A stretch of 64,000 bases of DNA from Candidatus Omnitrophota bacterium (lineage in GTDB: Bacteria > Omnitrophota > Gorgyraeia > Tantalellales > Tantalellaceae): the NCBI GenBank assembly GCA_014728045.1, contig WJMH01000012.1, forward strand, positions 127,239 through 191,238, written 5' to 3'. Of the stretch, positions 19,182 to 25,571 are shown piece by piece. Position numbers and translations under genes: made by a program. Position 1 is the first letter of the stretch. Every line of letters starts with the position of its first letter. The notes under the pieces were generated by a model. It saw only the letters and a list, made by a program, of their open reading frames with translations, searched no databases and had not been told where the DNA came from.

Positions 19182-19835
19182 ATGGCTAATGAAGACTATT
19201 ATTCCGTACTCGGAGTGAAAGAGGACGCCAGCCAGGACAAGATCAAGAAAGCATACCGCAAGCTGGCGCTTAAATACCATCCGGACAAGAATCCCGGGGA
19301 CAAGAAAGCCGAGGAGAAATTCAAGAAAATATCTGAAGCTTATTATACTCTCGGTGACGAAAAGCGCCGGAAGGAATACGATAACCTCCGGAAAATGGGT
19401 GGTTTCACGGGGGATTTTTCATCATCCCAGGGTTTCGATCCCTCCGAATTCTTCCGGCAGTTCTCAAGAGGAGGCAGTTTTTCATCGAGTTCGGGCTTTG
19501 GTGATATTTTCGGTGATATTTTCTCTGAAGCGGCTGGTCCCAGAGGAGGCAGGACGCGCACTTATTATTATTCGACCGGTGGCGGCCTCCGGGCAGACCA
19601 GGCGCAGACCCCGGCTGAGGTCAATACCGATTCCAGCGCCGTTCTTCCCATACCTAAGAAGCTTGCCGATAAGGGCGGGGAAGCTAAGTTCAGGCTTGCC
19701 ACGGGGCGGAATATTACACTGAAGATCCCCCCGCAAACCAAAGAAGGGCAGAAACTCAGGCTCAGGGGCCAGGGCGAGGTCTGTCCCTGCTGTAAGCATA
19801 AAGGGGACCTGATAGTAACCATAAGGATAAAGTAA
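19182..19835 (+). CDS. J-domain protein with a single C-terminal domain
   Basis: A 217-residue co-chaperone. A complete J domain (residues 5-70) has the HPD tripeptide at 33-35, which activates DnaK. A Gly/Ser/Phe-rich linker (residues ~75-130) follows. Only one substrate-binding C-terminal domain is present (residues ~150-217, [14 protein letters not shown] to [10 protein letters not shown]). Classical DnaJ has a four-repeat zinc finger and two C-terminal domains, and CbpA has two. Here both the zinc finger and the second domain are missing, and a CPCC string stands at 201-204. The position 12 bases after clpB suggests a dedicated partner for disaggregation. The stop codon is one base from the next ATG. 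Confidence 0.85.
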   Translation: MANEDYYSVLGVKEDASQDKIKKAYRKLALKYHPDKNPGDKKAEEKFKKISEAYYTLGDEKRRKEYDNLRKMGGFTGDFSSSQGFDPSEFFRQFSRGGSFSSSSGFGDIFGDIFSEAAGPRGGRTRTYYYSTGGGLRADQAQTPAEVNTDSSAVLPIPKKLADKGGEAKFRLATGRNITLKIPPQTKEGQKLRLRGQGEVCPCCKHKGDLIVTIRIK

Positions 19836-19836
19836 A

Positions 19837-20133
19837 ATGGACGATCATGATATTGTAAAAATATTCAAGGCGCTAGCCGATAAGACGCGGCAGGATATAG
19901 TTGGACTGTTGGCGGAGGAGGAGATGAACGTTACCGATATCTGTTCCGAGTTCAATATTACCCAGCCCACCGTCTCCCACCACCTGCATATTCTCAAGAA
20001 CTGCGATCTTGTTGACACCCGCAAGGACGGTAAGAACGTTTATTACTGTCTGAGACAGGAGATAGTCGACGAGGCTTTCGGCCGGATAGTCAAGAAAATG
20101 CATATAAAAATAGTCAGGAAGAAGAAAAGATAA
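19837..20133 (+). CDS. ArsR-family transcriptional regulator
   Basis: A 98-residue winged-helix DNA-binding protein. IFKALADKTRQDIVGLL is the typical first helix. NVTDICSEFNITQPTVSHHLHILK is the helix-turn-helix, and VDTRKDGKNVYYCL is the wing. The CVCD-type arsenic/cadmium motif is absent: a single Cys lies in the ICSE helix and one in the wing (YYCLR), so the effector is unknown. It begins one base after the J-protein stop and is very probably translated from the clpB message. That makes autoregulation of the chaperone operon through the palindrome at 16507 a reasonable guess. Confidence 0.88.
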   Translation: MDDHDIVKIFKALADKTRQDIVGLLAEEEMNVTDICSEFNITQPTVSHHLHILKNCDLVDTRKDGKNVYYCLRQEIVDEAFGRIVKKMHIKIVRKKKR

Positions 20134-20150
20134 GCTTAAGCTCCCTCCAC

Positions 20151-20180
20151 TTGCGGGTTTTCCCTGCGTTATGATATGAT
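20151..20180 (+). promoter_or_regulatory. Possible promoter for the NYN-dus-maf cluster
   Basis: TTGCGG at 20151-20156 and TATGAT at 20175-20180 with an 18-base spacer. TG at 20172-20173 gives an extended -10 (TGATATGAT). The ATG of the NYN gene lies 10 bases past the -10 box, so the mRNA leader would be very short and no Shine-Dalgarno sequence is visible. Confidence 0.4.
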
Positions 20181-20189
20181 ATTACCACC

Positions 20190-20681
20190 ATGAGAACGAC
20201 ACTCGTAGTCGACGGATATAACGCTATAAACGCTATTGCCAAAACGAGAAGGCATCTTGGGAAGGATCTGCTTTCGGCCCGGAGTGATATCATAACGATA
20301 ACCAAAGAGTATGTCCGATCCAGCGGGTATATCACGGATTTCTGTGTTGTATTTGACGGGCAGGATAAATATCGTCATAATGAAAGGCTTTACGGGGCGG
20401 GTGACATTTCACAGGTCTTCTCCCGTACGGGTGAAGGTGACGATAAGATCATACGGACCGTTAAGGAATATTCCGCCGATGGCAGGGTGATCGTCGCCTC
20501 GAACGATAATTACGTGAGGAACATGTCCCGGGGCTACGGGGCCAGGATCCTTCCGGTAGAAAACCTTGTGAAGAAGAAGCGCAGCGTATCCCGCAAGGAA
20601 CGGGGGAGTTCAAAGAGAATAGACGAGAAGATCAAAAACAGGATAACCCGTGAGTATAGAAGAATGCTGGGTTTGGAGTGA
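20190..20681 (+). CDS. NYN-domain (YacP-like) ribonuclease family protein
   Basis: A 163-residue protein with a PIN-like NYN fold. TTLVVDGYNAINAI supplies the first catalytic Asp and the Asn of the NYN signature. CVVFDGQ gives a second Asp, GDDKIIRTV the third acidic group, and VASNDNYVRNMSRGYGA the last. Bacillus YacP/Rae1 is a ribosome-associated endoribonuclease that cuts mRNA. The same role is possible here but not shown. The C-terminus is basic (KKKRSVSRKERG...), fitting RNA contact. It lies 7 bases before dus. The start is inferred from the first ATG, and a leaderless message is possible. Confidence 0.83.
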   Translation: MRTTLVVDGYNAINAIAKTRRHLGKDLLSARSDIITITKEYVRSSGYITDFCVVFDGQDKYRHNERLYGAGDISQVFSRTGEGDDKIIRTVKEYSADGRVIVASNDNYVRNMSRGYGARILPVENLVKKKRSVSRKERGSSKRIDEKIKNRITREYRRMLGLE

Positions 20682-20688
20682 GATATAG

Positions 20689-21702
20689 ATGGATACAATT
20701 ACCCGTACAGATAATTCGCCGATAAGGCAGATGATAGAGGCTAAAGCCGTTTTGGCGCCCATGGCCGGCATAACGGACGTGCCTTTTCGTATGCTGGCAA
20801 GGTCTTTCGGCTGCGCGTTCTGTTTCACGGAGATGATAGACGTTAACGGCATAATATACAACAACAGGAAGACCTTTAAACTCATCGAAAGGGTCCCCGC
20901 AGATGCACCTCTGGGAGTGCAGCTCGTCGGGCAAAACGAGGATAAGTTCGCTTACGTCTCCAATCTCTTGCAGAGGAAGGGTTACAGGATGATCGACATC
21001 AACGCGGGTTGTCCTGCCAGGAAAGTCATCAAAGCCGGTAAGGGCGCTGCGCTTCTTAAGTCTCCTGAGAAGATCCACAGCATAGTGAAGAGGGTGGTCA
21101 GCGAGGTCGACGTGCCGGTTACCGTTAAAATACGCAGCGGGTGGGATGAAAATACCAGAAATTATCTTGAGGTGGCGGATGCGGCTTCTTCTGCGGGCGC
21201 AAAAGCTATCTGTGTTCATGTCCGTACCAGGGAGCAGATGTACAAGGGAAAGGCCGATCACGAAGTTAGCCGCCAGATAAAGAGCGCCCTGGATATTCCC
21301 GTTTTCGCCAGCGGTAACATTTTTAACGCCGAAAGCGCGGGAAAGGTTCTCTCCCAGACTGGTTGCGACGGGGTTTTCGTGGCAAGGGGCGCGCTTGGCC
21401 GCCCGTGGATATTCAGAGAGATCAACGGTTCTTTGACCGGGGGTGTGATCCCGCGCCCGCCCGGTTTCGACCAGATGAAAAGGGTGATGATAGAACACTA
21501 CCGGTTATGTACCGAATATCTTGAGCCCGGCAGGGTCCATTCGAGGATGTACAAGCATGTCAGCTGGTATCTCAAAGGATACAAGAACCTTGACGATATC
21601 ATGAAAGAATACCAGAAAGCCGGCACCCTGGACGGATTCATGCGTTTGGTGGAGAGGCTTCGTCTCGATAACGGCAAATACCTTAAATTGGGGGATAAAT
21701 GA
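20689..21702 (+). CDS. dus: tRNA-dihydrouridine synthase
   Basis: A 337-residue FMN enzyme that reduces uridines in the tRNA D-loop. The TIM barrel starts APMAGITDVPFRML. DINAGCPARKVIKAGKGAALL contains the active-site Cys that protonates the uracil. The KIRSGWDE, CVHVRTREQMYKG and FASGNIFNAE strings are FMN-binding signatures, and FVARGALGRPWIF follows. A helical RNA-binding domain closes the protein. The B. subtilis-like DusB class is most likely. The stop overlaps the maf start as ATGA. Confidence 0.93.
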   Translation: MDTITRTDNSPIRQMIEAKAVLAPMAGITDVPFRMLARSFGCAFCFTEMIDVNGIIYNNRKTFKLIERVPADAPLGVQLVGQNEDKFAYVSNLLQRKGYRMIDINAGCPARKVIKAGKGAALLKSPEKIHSIVKRVVSEVDVPVTVKIRSGWDENTRNYLEVADAASSAGAKAICVHVRTREQMYKGKADHEVSRQIKSALDIPVFASGNIFNAESAGKVLSQTGCDGVFVARGALGRPWIFREINGSLTGGVIPRPPGFDQMKRVMIEHYRLCTEYLEPGRVHSRMYKHVSWYLKGYKNLDDIMKEYQKAGTLDGFMRLVERLRLDNGKYLKLGDK

Positions 21703-22289
21703 AAAAGGTAATACTGGCTTCGGCTTCAAAAAGAAGGTCCGATATTCTCGATTCCTGCGGGATCGAACACATTATCGTTATAAGTGATATTGAAGAAAAG
21801 ACCGGCAAGGGAAAGAACGTATCGGATACGGTCCTTACTAATGCCGCAAGAAAAACGGAAAAGGTCTCGCGCGAGGCCGAGAAGGCAGTGGTGATAGGCG
21901 CTGATACTCTTGTCGTGCACGGTGAGGAAGTCCTGGGAAAACCGCAGGATGAGAACGCCGCGCGCCGGATGCTTAGCAAGTTCTCCGGTACCGAGGTTGA
22001 AGTTTATACGGGTCTCTGCGTTATAGACACTGATACCGGCAAGAAAGCCAAGGGCTTCGAAAAGAGCTCTCTTGAGGTAGTGCCGCTGTCCGGGGAGCAG
22101 GTGGAGAGATATTTCAGGCTGCTAGGGCCTTATGACAAGGCGGGCGGCTTTACCATCGAGGGTATTGGTTCTCTGATTTTTGATAACATAAAAGGATCCT
22201 TTTACAATATCCTGGGCCTGCCTATGATCAAGCTTAAGGAGATGTTCAAGGAGCTGGGCCTTGATATACTGGATTTCGTGAAAACATGA
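21699..22289 (+). CDS. maf: Maf-family nucleoside triphosphate pyrophosphatase
   Basis: A 196-residue house-cleaning enzyme that hydrolyses non-canonical or modified NTPs to NMPs. ILASASKRRSDIL is the N-terminal phosphate-binding signature. VVIGADTLVVHGEEVLGKPQD contains the central acidic residue, and YDKAGGFTIEGIGSLIFDNIKGSFYNILGLP is cut from the conserved C-terminal block. It overlaps dus by four bases (ATGA) and the next gene by four bases (ATGA), so these genes are translationally coupled. dTTP/UTP versus m7GTP preference cannot be stated without alignment. Confidence 0.92.
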   Translation: MKKVILASASKRRSDILDSCGIEHIIVISDIEEKTGKGKNVSDTVLTNAARKTEKVSREAEKAVVIGADTLVVHGEEVLGKPQDENAARRMLSKFSGTEVEVYTGLCVIDTDTGKKAKGFEKSSLEVVPLSGEQVERYFRLLGPYDKAGGFTIEGIGSLIFDNIKGSFYNILGLPMIKLKEMFKELGLDILDFVKT

Positions 22290-23131
22290 AAAAGTATTAC
22301 GTTATACCTTTTTTTATACCGTTCAGGGGCTGCCCCAATAAATGCGTTTTCTGTGACCAGAACAGGATAACCGGCGAAAAGATGCCCGCTCCCGGTGAGA
22401 TCTCCGAAAAGATGGAAAAATATCTTCACACCATGCCGATTTCGGGTGTTCATATTGAAGCCGGATTTTTCGGCGGGAGTTTTACCGGGCTATCGCGGAG
22501 AATGCAGACGGAATATCTTTCCCCGCTCGGGCCATATCTTAAAAAAGACCGTATACACGGCATAAGGCTTTCGACGCGACCCGATATGGTGGACGAGGAG
22601 ACGGTGGTCTTCCTCAAGGACAAGGGTGTTACCTGCGTGGAGCTTGGCGTACAGTCGATGTGCGAGGGAGTTCTTTCATTGTCCCGCCGGGGACATACCC
22701 CCCTGGATACAGAGAGAGCCTCTCGACTGGTCCTCAGGCACGGTCTTATGCTCGGACACCAGATGATGGTGGGGCTTCCCGGAAGCAGTAGGGAGAAAGA
22801 GCTCTATACCGCCGAACGCATAAAACAGCTCGGTGCCTCTCAGGTCAGGATATACCCGCTTTTGGTGATAAAGGGCACAGAACTGGAGAAGATGTGGAAA
22901 AGTGGTGAATATACCGCTCTCGGGCTTGAAGAAGCCGCAGAAAGAGCGGCGCTTCTGATCTCGTTTTTTGAATCAAGCGGGGTAAAGGTCATTCGCTGCG
23001 GGCTGCATCCTTCCCCGGGGCTTATATCGGGCGAGGAATATCTTGCCGGACCATTTCATCCATCCTTCGGGCAGATGGCAAGGCGCAGAGCAAAGGAACT
23101 TGTTTGCAGAGATGCTGATCGTTCACGATAA
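22286..23131 (+). CDS. Elp3-like radical SAM protein
   Basis: A 281-residue radical SAM enzyme. FRGCPNKCVFCDQNRITG carries the CxxxCxxC ligands of the [4Fe-4S] cluster. GFFGGSFTGLS is the GGE-like SAM motif, RLSTRPDMVDEE and VELGVQSM are typical of the HemN/Elp3-related branch, and GHQMMVGLPGSS follows. There is no acetyltransferase domain and no HemN C-terminal domain, so the reaction is unknown. It starts within maf (ATGA), and its last 20 bases overlap the DUF6873 gene, placing it in a tightly coupled four-gene unit (dus, maf, radical SAM, DUF6873). Confidence 0.85.
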   Translation: MKKYYVIPFFIPFRGCPNKCVFCDQNRITGEKMPAPGEISEKMEKYLHTMPISGVHIEAGFFGGSFTGLSRRMQTEYLSPLGPYLKKDRIHGIRLSTRPDMVDEETVVFLKDKGVTCVELGVQSMCEGVLSLSRRGHTPLDTERASRLVLRHGLMLGHQMMVGLPGSSREKELYTAERIKQLGASQVRIYPLLVIKGTELEKMWKSGEYTALGLEEAAERAALLISFFESSGVKVIRCGLHPSPGLISGEEYLAGPFHPSFGQMARRRAKELVCRDADRSR

Positions 23132-23822
23132 AAGACTTCCCGAAAAATATACCAGAGCGCTTTCTCAAAAAATAGGAGGTGCTTCGTTCCTGGCTTTCGA
23201 GGGCGTTCCCTCAAGTGGATATGAATCCATTCGCGCTCATCCTGATATTTATTTTTTCCAGCTGGACAGGGATAGTCTAGTGCATTCTCCATCGGTGCCG
23301 GATGGATATCTTAAGATCCTGAGAAGGGCCGGAGTGCGTCTTATAAAAGGGGCGGAAGATCCCGGGGAAAAATATCCTTATACGGCCCCGTATAACGCAG
23401 TAAGGGTAGGGGATGCCGTCTTCTGTAACTCCAGGTATACCGATCCGGTCATTAAGCAAATGCTGAAGCGGGAAGGCCTCAGATGTGTGGACGTTAAACA
23501 GGGATACGCGAGGTGCTCCGTTATCCCCGTAAGCGGCAACGCCCTGATAACGGCTGACAGGGGTATTGCCGAAGCTGCGGGCAGAGAGGGTTTTGCGGTG
23601 CTTCTTGTCACAGCTGGGGCGGTCGTTCTTCCCGGTGAGAAGGCCGGTTTCCTGGGAGGTGCTGCCGGTGTGGCCGGAGAGAAGATCTTTTTTCTCGGAA
23701 GTATAGAAACCCATCCTGATTCAGAGAGGATGAAAGAGTTCCTCCGCGGGCATTCTGCAGAATACCGCGATATAGAAAGTGAACCGCTTTACGATGCGGG
23801 AAGCATTATGCTTTTCCAATAA
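23112..23822 (+). CDS. DUF6873 family protein (predicted guanidine-modifying-enzyme fold)
   Basis: A 236-residue protein. PYNAVRVGDAVFCN, the GYARCSVIPVSGNALITADRG region and VVLPGEKAGFLGGAAG look like the DUF6873 family, which is thought to have the arginine deiminase/amidinotransferase pentein fold. The Asn, Asp and Cys in these strings are candidates for active-site residues, but no reaction is established. ATG 23112 (MLIVHDKRLP) is chosen because it fits the family start. An upstream ATG in frame at 23043 lies entirely inside the radical SAM gene. The 20-base overlap indicates coupling to the radical SAM gene, so the two may act together. Confidence 0.7.
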   Translation: MLIVHDKRLPEKYTRALSQKIGGASFLAFEGVPSSGYESIRAHPDIYFFQLDRDSLVHSPSVPDGYLKILRRAGVRLIKGAEDPGEKYPYTAPYNAVRVGDAVFCNSRYTDPVIKQMLKREGLRCVDVKQGYARCSVIPVSGNALITADRGIAEAAGREGFAVLLVTAGAVVLPGEKAGFLGGAAGVAGEKIFFLGSIETHPDSERMKEFLRGHSAEYRDIESEPLYDAGSIMLFQ

Positions 23823-23831
23823 ATTATATTC

Positions 23832-23859
23832 TTGACAGTTTTGACGATTGTGTTACAAT
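23832..23859 (+). promoter_or_regulatory. Consensus sigma-70 promoter for the PilZ gene
   Basis: TTGACA at 23832-23837 (perfect), a 16-base spacer, and TACAAT at 23854-23859 (five of six). It lies inside an apparent upstream extension of the PilZ reading frame. That argues that the extension is not translated and that ATG 23898 is the start. Confidence 0.75.
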
Positions 23860-23897
23860 ATTATCGGGTTAAAATTAAAAAAAGGAAGCACGGTCAG

Positions 23898-24239
23898 ATG
23901 AAAGAACAGCGAAATTATGTCAGGTACAACGTTCTCCTTGAGGAAAGTGTTGGACTTGAGTGTGTTCACGACAGTGAAAAAGTCTGCGTCAGTGATATTT
24001 CATATACGGGAGCGGGCCTTTCTCTAAAAAAAAGGCTGTCGCTCGGTCAGACCATCAAACTTGAAATATGCGTGCCCGAGGACGATATCCCGATGTTCGT
24101 CACAGCAGTGGTCGCCTGGGTCTCCAAGCAGGCCGATCAGGACGGCCTATACCGCACGGGGGTGCGCCTGTTCAGGGTCAGTTCTTCCGACAAACAGCGT
24201 CTTCTTGCTTATCTCAATAAGCACCTCACCTATATTTAG
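23898..24239 (+). CDS. PilZ-domain protein
   Basis: A 113-residue single PilZ domain, the common receptor for cyclic di-GMP. RNYVRYNV near the N-terminus resembles the RxxxR loop, with only the spacing RNYVR visible. VSDISYTGAGLSL is the D/NxSxxG motif. The C-terminal YRTGVRLFRVSS strand completes the barrel. The two motifs together support ligand binding. Proteins of this size often adjust motility, secretion or surface polysaccharide production, but no such genes lie beside it. The start was placed at ATG 23898, after a consensus promoter and AAAGGAAG. Confidence 0.83.
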   Translation: MKEQRNYVRYNVLLEESVGLECVHDSEKVCVSDISYTGAGLSLKKRLSLGQTIKLEICVPEDDIPMFVTAVVAWVSKQADQDGLYRTGVRLFRVSSSDKQRLLAYLNKHLTYI

Positions 24240-24250
24240 AAAGCTTTTCC

Positions 24251-24280
24251 TTTACACGGGACCTTTTTTGGGGTTATAAT
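24251..24280 (+). promoter_or_regulatory. Promoter for the TolQ-TolR-TPR-VWA operon
   Basis: TTTACA at 24251-24256, an 18-base spacer, and a perfect TATAAT at 24275-24280. The leader to the AGGAGG ribosome site is about 70 bases. It would drive the four-gene operon from 24367 to 29565. Confidence 0.65.
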
Positions 24281-24366
24281 CTTACCGAGTGACCGTTTCT
24301 TTTATTATTATTACTATAATAAGAAAACTTACCGCATTTTTTTCTGTATTTAATCAGGAGGCTTAT

Positions 24367-25110
24367 ATGTCCCGCTTCAAAAAGCTCTCTACCTATTTTC
24401 TGATGGTCCTTACCGGTGTTATTGTTGTTTCTTCTTTCGGGTTTTCAGCAGAAGACGTCGAAAAATATATCCCGAGTGCTGAAGCTGCCGAGAAGGGAAT
24501 GACCCTCTGGCAGATAATCGTCGCCGGAGGAGAGGTCATGGTCGTCCTGGCCCTTCTTTCCATCGCGGCGTTGGGGCTTATAGTTTATTATTTTCTTACG
24601 ATGAAGCAGAACGTGCTTTTTCCGGAGGGTTTCCAGGAAGAGGTAATACCTCTCGTGGAAGGCGGCCGGTACGAAGAAGCCCGTAAAAAGTGCCAGGGAA
24701 GCGACAATCTCCTGGCCGGTGTTCTTTCGGCCGGACTGGCGCGCATAGGACGCGACAAGATTGTCATCAAAGAGGCGATACAGGACGAAGGCAGACGCAG
24801 GATAGATGACCTGCGCCAGAAGCTGAGCTATCTCGCTGATGTTGCGGCCATATCGCCGATGGTGGGGCTTCTAGGGACCGTGCTGGGCATGATACAGGCT
24901 TTTAACGTTATCGCTTTCCAGACAGGTGCGGTAAAGCCGATCCTTCTTGCCAGCGGTATATCCAAAGCAATGGTCACGACCGCGACCGGACTTATAATAG
25001 CCATTCCGGCAATGATATTCTATTCCTTTTTCAAGGGGAAGGTGCAGAATTACTCGGCAAGGCTCGAGGATCTCTCGACCGAGCTTTTTCACCTGATAAC
25101 CGAAAAGTAA
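24367..25110 (+). CDS. TolQ/ExbB/MotA-type proton channel subunit
   Basis: A 247-residue inner-membrane protein. Residues 1-28 look like a signal peptide ending near SFGFSA. Residues ~50-75 form the first membrane helix, a cytoplasmic loop follows, and helices at ~155-180 and ~195-225 include SPMVGLLGTVLGMIQAF and GISKAMVTTATGLIIAIPAM, the hallmark ExbB/TolQ motifs. With the next gene it should form a proton-driven motor that energises a periplasm-spanning protein. The cleavable N-terminus is an addition compared with E. coli TolQ. ATG 24367 is preferred (AGGAGG directly before it) over an in-frame start at 24289. The ExbD/TolR gene begins 11 bases later. Confidence 0.93.
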   Translation: MSRFKKLSTYFLMVLTGVIVVSSFGFSAEDVEKYIPSAEAAEKGMTLWQIIVAGGEVMVVLALLSIAALGLIVYYFLTMKQNVLFPEGFQEEVIPLVEGGRYEEARKKCQGSDNLLAGVLSAGLARIGRDKIVIKEAIQDEGRRRIDDLRQKLSYLADVAAISPMVGLLGTVLGMIQAFNVIAFQTGAVKPILLASGISKAMVTTATGLIIAIPAMIFYSFFKGKVQNYSARLEDLSTELFHLITEK

Positions 25111-25121
25111 CCGGGGGATGA

Positions 25122-25547
25122 ATGGATTTTTCTGACCAGAGACAGACTTTGTCGGAGAGGCCGACCATACAGATCGCGCCTCTTATAGACATAATCTTCC
25201 TGCTTCTCATATTTTTCATGGCGGCGTCGATATTCTATCAGCTGGAGACAGAGATAAACATAACGGTTCCCACGGCAAAAGAGTCCACTGATATACGGCG
25301 CACGCCGGGGGAGATCATAATCAATATCCGCAAGGACGGCTCCGTTGTCGTTAACCAGAGACAGATGAGTTATGATGAGCTGGACCGCATGCTCAGGCGA
25401 GTTTCGGAACTCTACAGGGGGCAGCCGGTCATCATAAGGGCGGACAAGCAGACTTATCATAAGAACGTGATCAGGGTGCTTGACCTCTGCGCCGGGGCCG
25501 ATATCTGGAACGTTTCTTTTGCCACGATGAAAGAAAAGCAAGAATGA
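25122..25547 (+). CDS. ExbD/TolR-family protein
   Basis: A 141-residue protein with one N-terminal membrane helix (residues ~14-37, APLIDIIFLLLIFFMAASIF) and a periplasmic domain. The Asp in PLIDIIF is the proton-carrying residue conserved in ExbD and TolR. The periplasmic part (INIRKDGSVVVNQRQMSYDEL ... VIIRADKQ) has the ExbD fold. It should sit inside a TolQ-type pentamer made by the preceding gene. No TolA or TonB of normal type follows. The place is taken by a TPR protein and a VWA protein. Confidence 0.93.
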   Translation: MDFSDQRQTLSERPTIQIAPLIDIIFLLLIFFMAASIFYQLETEINITVPTAKESTDIRRTPGEIIINIRKDGSVVVNQRQMSYDELDRMLRRVSELYRGQPVIIRADKQTYHKNVIRVLDLCAGADIWNVSFATMKEKQE

Positions 25548-25571
25548 TTCTTTCTTGAGACGGTGCGTATC

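Noticed and set aside
17721-19280. Long minus-strand frame of about 519 codons
   Set aside because: It lies opposite clpB and the J-protein gene, and both have full domain support. It is the mirror reading of highly biased codons.
23832-23897. Longer N-terminus for the PilZ protein starting upstream
   Set aside because: A consensus promoter lies inside this stretch, and the added residues have no PilZ similarity.
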